Positions 52,303 through 64,000 of a stretch of 64,000 bases of DNA are shown one piece after another; position 1 is the stretch's first letter; each line of letters starts with the position of its first letter. Origin of the DNA: Zoogloea sp044344315 (GTDB lineage: Bacteria; Pseudomonadota; Gammaproteobacteria; Burkholderiales; Rhodocyclaceae). The translations under genes and the position numbers were made by a program. Below the pieces are notes generated by a model, which worked only from the letters and a program-made list of their open reading frames with translations, made no database searches and had not been told where the DNA came from. Location: positions 1-64,000 of the forward strand of contig NZ_JBIJDC010000004.1 in assembly GCF_044344315.1 (NCBI RefSeq). The letters are read 5' to 3'.

Positions 52303-53175
52303 ATGAAACTCCGGTCTTCTTCAGTGCAGCTCGCCTGGGGGCTTGCGGCCATGGTGCTTGCCCCGGTCGCCCAGGCAGCCGTGCTGTCCCTCGACGGCAC
52401 CACCTGGGCTGCCACTGGCGCCACCGGTCTGATTGCCGGCGACAGCACCGTCACCACCTCGCCGACGGGCAATGCCCGCTTCGGTTACGTCTCCACCGCC
52501 GGCGGCGTGTCGGGCGTCTCCCCGCTGCTGCTCAAGACCGACGGCAAGGGCAATGAAGCGGCGAACAACGGCTCCACGGTGGTCTCCAGCGTCTTCAGCG
52601 CCCAGGCCAACGACACCCTGTCCCTGAACTTCAACTACATCTCCACCGATGGCCGCGGCTACGAGGATTACGCCTGGGCGCGGCTGGTGACGGCCGGCAC
52701 GAACACCACGGCGGCGTGGCTGTTCACCGCCCGCAGCACCAACTCGGCGCGGGGCAATGTGGTGCCGGGGGATGTGCTGAAGCGGCAGCAGGACAACAGC
52801 CTGCCGGACGAGCTCGATGCGGTGCTCAACGATGGCGCGTCGATCGGCTTCAATGTGTCGAGCACCGTGTGGGACCCGCTCGGGGCATCCAGCGGCTTCT
52901 GCTGGGATGCAGCGAACACGTGCGGCCCGTCGGGCTGGATCCACTCCGACTACACCTTTACCGGCGCAGGCAACTTCGTCCTGGAGTTTGGCGTCGTCAA
53001 CTGGGGCGACGAAGTCTTCGATTCGGCGCTGGCCTTCGACTTCTCCGGTCTGGATCAGGCGCGCTTCCCGGACGCCACGACGCCGCCCTCAAGCACGGTG
53101 CCGGCGCCGGCCTCGTCGGCCCTGGCGCTGCTGGGCCTGGGCCTGATGGGCGGGCTGCGCCGCAAGCGTGGCTGA
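52303..53175 (+). CDS. PEP-CTERM-sorted exported protein
   Basis: A 290-residue secreted protein with a signal peptide (MKLRSSSVQLAWGLAAMVLA, cleaved after AQA) and a beta-rich body with few Cys (CWDAANTC). The typical PEP-CTERM tail has motif VPAP in place of VPEP, a membrane stretch SALALLGLGLMGGL and the basic end RRKRG. Exosortase (EpsH/XrtA) would cleave it at the tail; none is in the window. Such proteins are linked to exopolysaccharide and floc formation. AAGGGAAGG precedes the ATG. It lies opposite to, and between, ribBX and ribE. Confidence 0.9.
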   Translation: MKLRSSSVQLAWGLAAMVLAPVAQAAVLSLDGTTWAATGATGLIAGDSTVTTSPTGNARFGYVSTAGGVSGVSPLLLKTDGKGNEAANNGSTVVSSVFSAQANDTLSLNFNYISTDGRGYEDYAWARLVTAGTNTTAAWLFTARSTNSARGNVVPGDVLKRQQDNSLPDELDAVLNDGASIGFNVSSTVWDPLGASSGFCWDAANTCGPSGWIHSDYTFTGAGNFVLEFGVVNWGDEVFDSALAFDFSGLDQARFPDATTPPSSTVPAPASSALALLGLGLMGGLRRKRG

Positions 53176-53181
53176 TTCCGG

Positions 53182-53781
53182 TCAGCTCGCGCTGCGGTCC
53201 ATGCTGAGCAGGCGCTCGCAGTAGCGGGCGATCAGGTCGATCTCCAGGTTCACCTTGCTGCCGGTCGCCAGGCGGCGCAGGGTGGTCACCTGCACCGTGT
53301 GGGGAATCAGGTTGATGGAGAAGTCACAGCCATCGACCTGATTCACGGTCAGGCTGACGCCATCCACCGTAATCGATCCCTTGCGGGCGATGTAGCCGGC
53401 GAGGGCGGCAGGTGCGCGGATCACCAGTTCATGGCTCTCGCCCACCGGGGCGAAGCGGAGCACTTCGCCGAGGCCGTCCACGTGGCCGGTCACCAGGTGA
53501 CCACCAAGGCGGTCGGCCAGACGCAGGGCCTTCTCCAGGTTGACCTCGCCGGGGGCATCCAGGCCGACTGTGCAGTTGAGGGTTTCGCGGGAGACATCGA
53601 ACTGGACGGTGTTGCCGTCCCGGGCAATCACCGTGAGGCATACGCCGCTGTTGGCGATGCTGTCACCCAGTTGCACATCGTCCAGATCCAGGGTGCCGAC
53701 GTCCACCGTGAGGCGCACGCCTTCTTCAAGGGGGGACACATTCAGGATGCGGCCGGTGGCGGCAACGATTCCGGAAAACAT
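53182..53781 (-). CDS. ribE: Riboflavin synthase, alpha chain
   Basis: A 199-residue enzyme that dismutates two lumazine molecules to riboflavin. It has two lumazine-binding barrels: MFSGIVAATGRI opens the first, and LGGHLVTGHVDGLGEV opens the second. The ATG at 53781 is the universal MFSGI start; the longer frame is unlikely. It is separated from ribBX by the PEP-CTERM gene, and ribD is not in the window. Confidence 0.97.
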   Translation of the reverse strand: MFSGIVAATGRILNVSPLEEGVRLTVDVGTLDLDDVQLGDSIANSGVCLTVIARDGNTVQFDVSRETLNCTVGLDAPGEVNLEKALRLADRLGGHLVTGHVDGLGEVLRFAPVGESHELVIRAPAALAGYIARKGSITVDGVSLTVNQVDGCDFSINLIPHTVQVTTLRRLATGSKVNLEIDLIARYCERLLSMDRSAS

Positions 53782-53870
53782 GGGCTTGACGCTTTCTTGA
53801 TGGTGGGGAAAGCGCAATCTTAGGCGATTTGGCCGGGCCCGGGCGTGCCGGGGAGGGCGTCGTGAACGGA

Positions 53871-53894
53871 GAAAGGCCCCTTGCGGGGCCTTTC
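53871..53894 (-). terminator. Terminator of the CBS-domain gene
   Basis: GAAAGGCCCC (53871-53880) pairs perfectly with GGGGCCTTTC (53885-53894) around TTGC, 23 bases after the stop of the CBS gene. The T-stretch is short. Confidence 0.65.
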
Positions 53895-53916
53895 GGGGCG
53901 TGGGTGGATGCCGCGC

Positions 53917-54351
53917 TCAGAGGATCTCGGCGATGTGGTCGCGGTCCTTCAGCTCCTTCTCGAACTGGCAGATCTCCAGGCCGAGGGCGTTGCGGGCCGA
54001 AACCATGCCTACCGGCCGACCGTTCTCGACGACAGGCACGTGGCGGAAGCCGCCTTCGAACATCATGTGCAGGGCGTGGGCCAGGGGCTTGTCGGGAGAG
54101 GCCGTCTGCAGCGTGCTGGTCATGACCGCCGACAGGGGCGTCTTGTCCGGATCAAGCCCCTTGGCCACGACCCGGTTGAGCACATCACGTTCGGTGAACA
54201 GGCCGGCGAGCTGGCCCTTGTCATCCACCACCATGATGGCGCCGACCTTGCTGTTGGCCATGGCGATGGCCGCCGCACGGACGGAGGTGTCGGCGATGGC
54301 GGAAATCAGTGTCTGGCCTTCCACGACCTGACTCAGGGTTCTGTTGGGCAT
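53917..54351 (-). CDS. CBS-domain pair protein
   Basis: A 144-residue protein made of two CBS domains (Bateman module). The first has SVRAAAIAMANSKVGAIMVV and LAGLFTERDVLNRVV; the second has KPLAHALHMMFEGGFRHVPV and PVGMVSARNAL. Such modules bind adenine nucleotides and regulate partners. The partner is unknown. The ATG at 54351 follows AAGGAG at ideal spacing. It is a single gene with its own terminator. Confidence 0.93.
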   Translation of the reverse strand: MPNRTLSQVVEGQTLISAIADTSVRAAAIAMANSKVGAIMVVDDKGQLAGLFTERDVLNRVVAKGLDPDKTPLSAVMTSTLQTASPDKPLAHALHMMFEGGFRHVPVVENGRPVGMVSARNALGLEICQFEKELKDRDHIAEIL

Positions 54352-54484
54352 AGGTGTCTCCTTTATGGGTTTAATGGCCGATGCGTTGAAACAGGAAAAG
54401 GCGGTCAGGAACAAAAGATCCCACGCGCCTCCGCGTGGGTGGCAGCCCCGGATGCGTGTTTGCGGCCTTGGGGCGTTCCGGATG

Positions 54485-54511
54485 TAAAAAAGGGCGCTTG
54501 CAGGCGCCCTT
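54485..54511 (-). terminator. Intrinsic terminator of the 43-residue exported peptide gene
   Basis: AAGGGCGC (54490-54497) pairs with GCGCCCTT (54504-54511) around a 6-base loop. On the minus strand it is followed by TTTTT. It lies 14 bases after the stop codon at 54526. Confidence 0.8.
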
Positions 54512-54525
54512 GTGCTTTTGGCCTG

Positions 54526-54657
54526 TCAGGTACCTGTCTTGGGGGCCGCCGGTTTGCTCATGTCGGGCTTGGTGTGCTTGGCGTTGTCGCCACAGGCTTG
54601 AGCGCCCGCGGTGAAACCCAGGGCCAGGGCGAGCAGCAGGGCAAGGGAACGAATCAT
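54526..54657 (-). CDS. 43-residue exported peptide
   Basis: A short gene encoding a signal peptide (MIRSLALLLALALGFTAGAQ, cleaved after AQA) and a mature stretch beginning CGDNAKHTKPDMSKPAAP. The mature peptide would be about 22 residues with one Cys and several Lys. A clear intrinsic terminator follows, which supports a real transcription unit. The family is not recognised; it recalls small Pro/Lys-rich exported peptides annotated as hypothetical in Rhodocyclales. A Cys right after AQA also allows lipid modification, but there is no proper lipobox. Confidence 0.6.
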   Translation of the reverse strand: MIRSLALLLALALGFTAGAQACGDNAKHTKPDMSKPAAPKTGT

Positions 54658-54827
54658 GTCGGCATCTCCGGATCGGGTTGATGCTTCATGATGGAACGTC
54701 CGGGCGGGTTTCGCAAGGGGCGTGCGAGCCCGTTGGAATGCGCCCCTGACCTATGCCATGGAAAACCCCGCCGCTTCGGCATACCATCGCGAGACAGCTT
54801 CTTGCATTCGGCGACTTGCAACACTCT

Positions 54828-60407
<5,580 letters not shown>

Positions 60408-60408
60408 C

Positions 60409-60433
60409 GCGCCCTCCCGGGCGGGGAGGGCGC
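60409..60433. terminator. Hairpin between convergent kinase and dehydrogenase genes
   Basis: GCGCCCTCCC (60409-60418) pairs perfectly with GGGAGGGCGC (60424-60433) around a 5-base loop, directly after the kinase stop codon. It is GC-rich without a T-run. Confidence 0.55.
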
Positions 60434-60441
60434 CGCGGCCC

Positions 60442-61458
60442 TTACCGGAAGCCCTCCAGCACGATCTTGCCGACGGCGCCGCCGCTTTCCAGCAGGGCAT
60501 GGGCCTTCTTCAAATTGTCGGCGCAGATCGGCCCCAGCCGGGCCTGCACCGTGCTGCGCACCACCCCGGCGTCCACCAGCCCGGCCAGGGCATTGAGCAA
60601 ATGATGCTGGGCCTCCATGTCGGCGGTCTGGAACAGGGAGCGGGTGAACATCAGCTCCCAGTGCAGGCTCAGGCTCTTGCGCTTGAGCAGGCGCACGTCG
60701 ATGGGCTCCGGGTCATCAATCAGGGCCAGCTTGCCCTGGGGGGCAAGCACCTCCACCAACTGGGTGAAATAGGTGTCCGTGTGGGTCAGGCTGATCACGT
60801 AGTCCACCGGCGGAGCGTCCAGGGCGGCGATCTGGGCGGCGAGAGGCTGGCGGTGGTCGATGACGTGATGGGCACCCAGCTCTGCCACCCAGGCCCGGCT
60901 CTCCGGCCGGGAGGCGGTACCGATCACCGTCAGCCCGGTGCGCTGGCGGGCCAGCTGGATCAGCACCGATCCGACGCCGCCGGCCGCGCCGACGATGAGC
61001 AGGCTGGCGGGGCGCCCCTGACCGGCCAGGGGCACCTGCAGGCGGTCGAACAGCAGCTCCCAGGCGGTGATGCCGGTGAGCGGCAGGGCCGCTGCCTCGG
61101 CGGCGGGCAGGCTGACCGGCCTGTGTCCGACGATGCGTTCATCCACCCGCTGGAACTCGGCATTGCTGCCACTGCGGTCGATGGCGCCGGCGTACCACAC
61201 CGCATCCCCCGGCTGAAACAGGCGCACCTCGGGCCCCACCTCCCGCACGATGCCCACGGCGTCGTAGCCCAGCACCTTGTATTCGCCCGGTGGTGGTGTC
61301 GTGCTGCGGCGCACCTTGGTGTCCACCGGATTCACGGCAATGGCCTGTACCTCCACCAGCAGGTCACGGCCGGTGGGTACGGGGCGGGGCAGCTCGATGT
61401 CGAGCAGGGCGTCGGGCCGGTCGATGGAACCGGCGGTCTGGTAGCCAACGGCTTTCAT
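60442..61458 (-). CDS. Zinc-type alcohol dehydrogenase-like / quinone oxidoreductase family protein
   Basis: A 338-residue medium-chain dehydrogenase/reductase. It has MKAVGYQTAG at the start, the GroES-like part with LLVEVQAIAVNPVDTKVR and VLGYDAVGIVREVG, and the NADP-binding motif LLIVGAAGGVGSVLIQLARQ. The zinc ligands of true alcohol dehydrogenases are absent, as in quinone oxidoreductases. The likely role is NADPH-dependent reduction of reactive enones or quinones. It is divergent from a LysR regulator that probably controls it. Confidence 0.92.
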   Translation of the reverse strand: MKAVGYQTAGSIDRPDALLDIELPRPVPTGRDLLVEVQAIAVNPVDTKVRRSTTPPPGEYKVLGYDAVGIVREVGPEVRLFQPGDAVWYAGAIDRSGSNAEFQRVDERIVGHRPVSLPAAEAAALPLTGITAWELLFDRLQVPLAGQGRPASLLIVGAAGGVGSVLIQLARQRTGLTVIGTASRPESRAWVAELGAHHVIDHRQPLAAQIAALDAPPVDYVISLTHTDTYFTQLVEVLAPQGKLALIDDPEPIDVRLLKRKSLSLHWELMFTRSLFQTADMEAQHHLLNALAGLVDAGVVRSTVQARLGPICADNLKKAHALLESGGAVGKIVLEGFR

Positions 61459-61613
61459 GCGCAGATCTCCTGGGTGATACCGCGTGCACAGGGCTGGAAA
61501 AGACGGGAAGACATGGCTGCTCCGAAGAATGAAGGGAGGCGTGTAGTCTGGGGGTTCGTTTTATGTTTGATAATGGGTCTAGTATTTGACTGACTGCCAA
61601 GCAGATTTTGAAA

Positions 61614-62510
61614 ATGATTCATTTTCCCGACGTCCAGCTCTTCATCCGTGTGGCCGAACTGGGCAATATCAGCGCAGCCGGTCGTGCCCTGGGTCTCAGT
61701 GCCGCCGCCGCCAGCGCGGCGCTCAAGCGCCTGGAGCAGCGGGTGGAGAGTCAGCTCCTGGAGCGCTCGACCCGCTCCCTACGCCTCACCCAGGCGGGTG
61801 AAGACTTTCTGACCTACTGCGTCCAGGCCGGCCAGGCCCTCGATGAAGGGCTGGCGGCCCTGAAGCGGGGGCGGGAGCAGCTCAGCGGCGACATCCATCT
61901 GGGCGCGCCGTCCGACCTTGGCCGTGACCGCCTCGACAGCCTGCTCGAACCTTTCCGCCAGCGCCATCCCCAGGTGCGGCTGGTGATGCATCTGTCCGAC
62001 GGTCTCATCGATCTTTACCGCAACCCCATCGATCTGGTGTTGCGGTACGGGCTGTCGGAAGACTCCAACCTGGTCGGGCGCAAGCTCTGTGACAACCGAC
62101 GTGTCCTCGTCGCCGCACCGGCCTACGTGCAGCAGCATGGCCATCCGGAGTCCTTTCAGGCCCTGGCGGGGTGTAACTGCATCTGCTTCTATCGCAATGG
62201 CGAACTGTTCAACCGCTGGCGCCTGTTCCACCGCGGGCAGCAGCAGGAGATCACGGTCAGCGGTGACCGGGCCGCCGACGATGGTGCCCTGGTCCGCAAA
62301 TGGGCCCTGGAGGGGCGCGGCATCGCCTACAAGTCGCAACTCGATGTTCAGGGTGATCTGGATGCCGGGACGCTGGTGGATCTCTTTCCTGACGCCATCT
62401 ACGACGCCAGCCCCCTCTACGTGGCCTACCCGAGCCGGCGTTACCAGCCGGCCCGGATCAAGGCCCTGCTGGTGTATCTGGATGGGGTGTTTCGAGCCGG
62501 TGCGACCTAG
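61614..62510 (+). CDS. LysR-family transcriptional regulator
   Basis: A 298-residue regulator. The helix-turn-helix is LGNISAAGRALGLSAAAASAAL near residues 16-37, and the effector domain starts about residue 90, with LVGRKLCDNRRVLVAAPAYV typical of the DmlR/AaeR-like subgroup. The ATG at 61614 is preferred to a TTG at 61608. The 155-base gap to the divergent dehydrogenase contains a loose ATA-N10-TAT dyad near 61570-61585 that may be its site. Control of the dehydrogenase is inferred from divergence. Confidence 0.92.
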   Translation: MIHFPDVQLFIRVAELGNISAAGRALGLSAAAASAALKRLEQRVESQLLERSTRSLRLTQAGEDFLTYCVQAGQALDEGLAALKRGREQLSGDIHLGAPSDLGRDRLDSLLEPFRQRHPQVRLVMHLSDGLIDLYRNPIDLVLRYGLSEDSNLVGRKLCDNRRVLVAAPAYVQQHGHPESFQALAGCNCICFYRNGELFNRWRLFHRGQQQEITVSGDRAADDGALVRKWALEGRGIAYKSQLDVQGDLDAGTLVDLFPDAIYDASPLYVAYPSRRYQPARIKALLVYLDGVFRAGAT

Positions 62511-62606
62511 CGAGAACCCCCGGATGTGCCTGCCCGCGGGCTTTGCAAGCAGGCGAGGGGCTTGTAGATTGGTGCCGCGTTGATGTGACTTTAATGGAGG
62601 GTGGTC

Positions 62607-63392
62607 ATGCATTCCCTGAGTGCTGAACTGCAGCGACTCTTTGGCCGGCCGGGGCAGGATCTGCCCGATCCGTTGCCGGAGGCCGGTCTTACGCTTGACC
62701 TGGTGAGCCCGGACGAGCGGGTATGGACGATGGTGATCGGCGTGGCGCCGGCGGCCGGTTGGGCGCCGGTGGCGACCCTGTGCGAGGGCGTGGTGAACGC
62801 GCTGGATCTGCCGGTGCCGGCGGTGTCGGTAGCCGGAGGGGCGGGTTTCCGGGTGTGGTTCTCCCTGGCCGACCCGGTGCCACTGGCCCGGGCGGAGGCT
62901 TTTCTGGCGGGGCTGAGGGCGCGCTTTCTGGCCGGGCTACCGGCAGCGCAACTGAGCCTGCTGCCCTCGGCCGGGGCCCGCTCAGTGCCCCTGGCGCCGG
63001 GCCGCGAGGCGGGCAATGGCCGCTGGACGGCTTTCATCGACCCAGCTATGGGCGGCATGTTCGCCGACGAGACCTGGCTCGACATGGCGCCGAGCCCCGA
63101 GCGTCAGGCCGAGCTTCTGGCGGGCTTCAAGTCCATCGGTGCGGCGGATTTCCTGCGCGTGCTGAGCGTGCTGGAGCCGGGCGGGGCGATGGTGCCGGCG
63201 CCGGGCGGCCCGGTGACGGGGCTGGTGATGGAAGCGCCGGCGCGGCCCGGCGCAACGCCCTCTGCCGGGCTGGCCGTGGGCAGCGGCTTTGTCGATCCGA
63301 AGAGCTTCCTGCTGGCGGTGATGAATGACCCGGGCGCCAACGCAGAGCTGCGCATCGACGCGGCGAAGGCCTTGCTGCCTTACTTTCCGTGA
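62607..63392 (+). CDS. Hypothetical protein, orphan
   Basis: A 261-residue soluble protein. GGAGG ends 6 bases before the ATG at 62607, so that start is well supported. The N-terminal ~150 residues (VWTMVIGVAPAAGWAPVATL, FRVWFSLADPVPLARAEAFL, GNGRWTAFIDPAMGGMFADE) form a domain I cannot name, with a faint likeness to primase-like folds of conflict systems. The C-terminal 30 residues (SFLLAVMNDPGANAELRIDA, then AKALLPYF) look like a short helical motif found in phage terminase small subunits and related proteins. No signal peptide or membrane segment is present. The function is unknown. Confidence 0.7.
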   Translation: MHSLSAELQRLFGRPGQDLPDPLPEAGLTLDLVSPDERVWTMVIGVAPAAGWAPVATLCEGVVNALDLPVPAVSVAGGAGFRVWFSLADPVPLARAEAFLAGLRARFLAGLPAAQLSLLPSAGARSVPLAPGREAGNGRWTAFIDPAMGGMFADETWLDMAPSPERQAELLAGFKSIGAADFLRVLSVLEPGGAMVPAPGGPVTGLVMEAPARPGATPSAGLAVGSGFVDPKSFLLAVMNDPGANAELRIDAAKALLPYFP

Positions 63393-63450
63393 GGGTTGGG
63401 GAGAGGCCGGTGACCACGGGCGCGCGGCGCCTCTCCCAGGGGCAATTGTC

Positions 63451-63559
63451 GTGGCGACTTGTAGGGGCGACTTGTAGGGGCGACTTCAGTCGCCCATCTG
63501 CGCGTTGATCACAGGCAAGCCCCTGATCCAAGTCCCCGGGCGACTGAAGTCGCCCCTAC
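63451..63559. repeat. REPIN-like inverted pair, copy 2, with tandem head units
   Basis: GGGCGACTTCAGTCGCCC (63478-63495) and its inverse GGGCGACTGAAGTCGCCC (63538-63555) frame a 42-base spacer, with outer GTAG (63474) and CTAC (to 63559). Left of it the head unit GTAGGGGCGACTT is repeated in tandem (63461 onward, plus a shortened GTGGCGACTT at 63451). It is the same element as at 6326-6424. It lies in the 323-base gap 63393-63715, whose only other feature is a hairpin. Confidence 0.85.
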
Positions 63560-63621
63560 GGTTTCTTCAGGCACCACCACTGCGTTCCGAATACCCTATT
63601 CCCCTTCACCCGTCGGCTGAC

Positions 63622-63651
63622 TCGGACGGGGGGCGCACCCCCCCCATCCGA
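63622..63651. terminator. Hairpin downstream of gatB
   Basis: TCGGACGGGGGG (63622-63633) pairs with CCCCCC...TCCGA (ending 63651) with a small bulge. It lies 65 bases after the gatB stop on the minus strand, without a T-run. Confidence 0.4.
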
Positions 63652-63715
63652 ATTGGGTCTTCGCCGTTTCAGGGCGAGCTCGACGCCGGACCCCTGATCA
63701 CCAGCGCCAGCGGAT

Positions 63716-64000
63716 TCAGCCGAGCTTCTTCTTCAGCAGCTCATTCACCTGGGCCGGGTTGGCCTTGCCCTTGCTCGCCTTCATGCACTGGCCGACCAGG
63801 GCGTTGAAGGCTTTTTCCTTGCCGGCGCGGAACTCCTCGACCGACTTCGGGTTGGCGGCCAGCACCTCGTCGATGATCGCCTCGATGGCACCCGTGTCGG
63901 TGACCTGCTTGAGGCCCTGGGCGTCGATGATCGCGTCGGCGGAGTCGCCTTCCTTGTTCCACAGTGCCTCGAACACCTTCTTGGCGATGGCGTTGGAGAT
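63716..64000 (-). CDS. gatB: Asp-tRNA(Asn)/Glu-tRNA(Gln) amidotransferase subunit B, C-terminal part
   Basis: A partial gene: 94 codons plus stop, with the 5' part beyond the right edge of the window. The frame is open through position 64000. The C-terminal YqeY-like tail domain is clear: SNAIAKKVFEALWNKEGD, then IEAIIDEVLAANPKSVEEF, then KAFNALVGQCMKASKGKANP and the final VNELLKKKLG. It belongs to the transamidosome that makes Gln-tRNA or Asn-tRNA. gatA and gatC are expected outside the window. Confidence 0.95.
   Translation of the reverse strand: MSNAIAKKVFEALWNKEGDSADAIIDAQGLKQVTDTGAIEAIIDEVLAANPKSVEEFRAGKEKAFNALVGQCMKASKGKANPAQVNELLKKKLG

Overview
The window is a 64 kb chromosomal segment of a GC-rich Betaproteobacterium, most likely from the Rhodocyclales (Azospira/Azonexus/Zoogloea-like). 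This is inferred from three things: the order of the recA-recX-lptB-rpoN-hpf-ptsN-hprK block, a PEP-CTERM protein, and the high GC and typical proteins throughout. No rRNA, tRNA, CRISPR array or transposase gene was seen.

Region 1 (1-4.5 kb) is accessory DNA of visibly lower GC. Positions 1-3351 form an integron gene-cassette array: seven small plus-strand ORFs (PEGA-like, DUF6572-like, membrane, lipoprotein and unknown proteins), each followed at once by an attC-like recombination site. The integrase would lie left of the window if it exists. The array seems to end in a truncated cassette (3359-3499) and is followed by two more lipoprotein genes, one of which resembles a cassette-borne lipoprotein.

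Region 2 (4.6-17.5 kb) holds DinB-like and VOC proteins, a DUF457-type membrane protein and a REPIN-like palindromic repeat. A complete urate-to-allantoin cluster follows: puuD and hiuH on minus, then a urate/xanthine permease and uraD on plus, with a LysR regulator. After it come a Tat-exported PhoD phosphatase behind a Pho-box-like promoter, a Nudix hydrolase, and the lipoate/peptidoglycan group dacC-ybeD-lipB-lipA.

Region 3 (17.5-36 kb) holds an RND metal-efflux operon (small exported protein, czcC, czcB, czcA) with a PII-like gene at its end, a TonB-dependent receptor, a DegP/MucD-type lipoprotein protease, oxyR with its own binding site, a 5-formyl-THF cyclo-ligase and a soluble lytic transglycosylase. 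It ends with an NDUFA9-like epimerase, cca and a PBP1C-like glycosyltransferase whose transpeptidase motifs are all lost.

Region 4 (36-54 kb) is housekeeping: hydrolase, MidA-like methyltransferase, pteridine reductase, ttcA, an FHA/cyclase-like protein, psiF and the minus-strand blocks hprK-ptsN-hpf-rpoN-lptB-recX-recA (with a LexA box), pncC-pgpA-thiL and nusB-ribH-ribBX. A PEP-CTERM gene with a textbook sigma-54 promoter interrupts the riboflavin cluster between ribBX and ribE.

Region 5 (54-64 kb) holds a CBS protein, a 43-residue exported peptide, a very large degenerate-CheB/CheR/multi-PAS hybrid kinase, a quinone-oxidoreductase-like dehydrogenase divergent from a LysR regulator, an orphan protein, a second REPIN-like repeat and the C-terminus of gatB.
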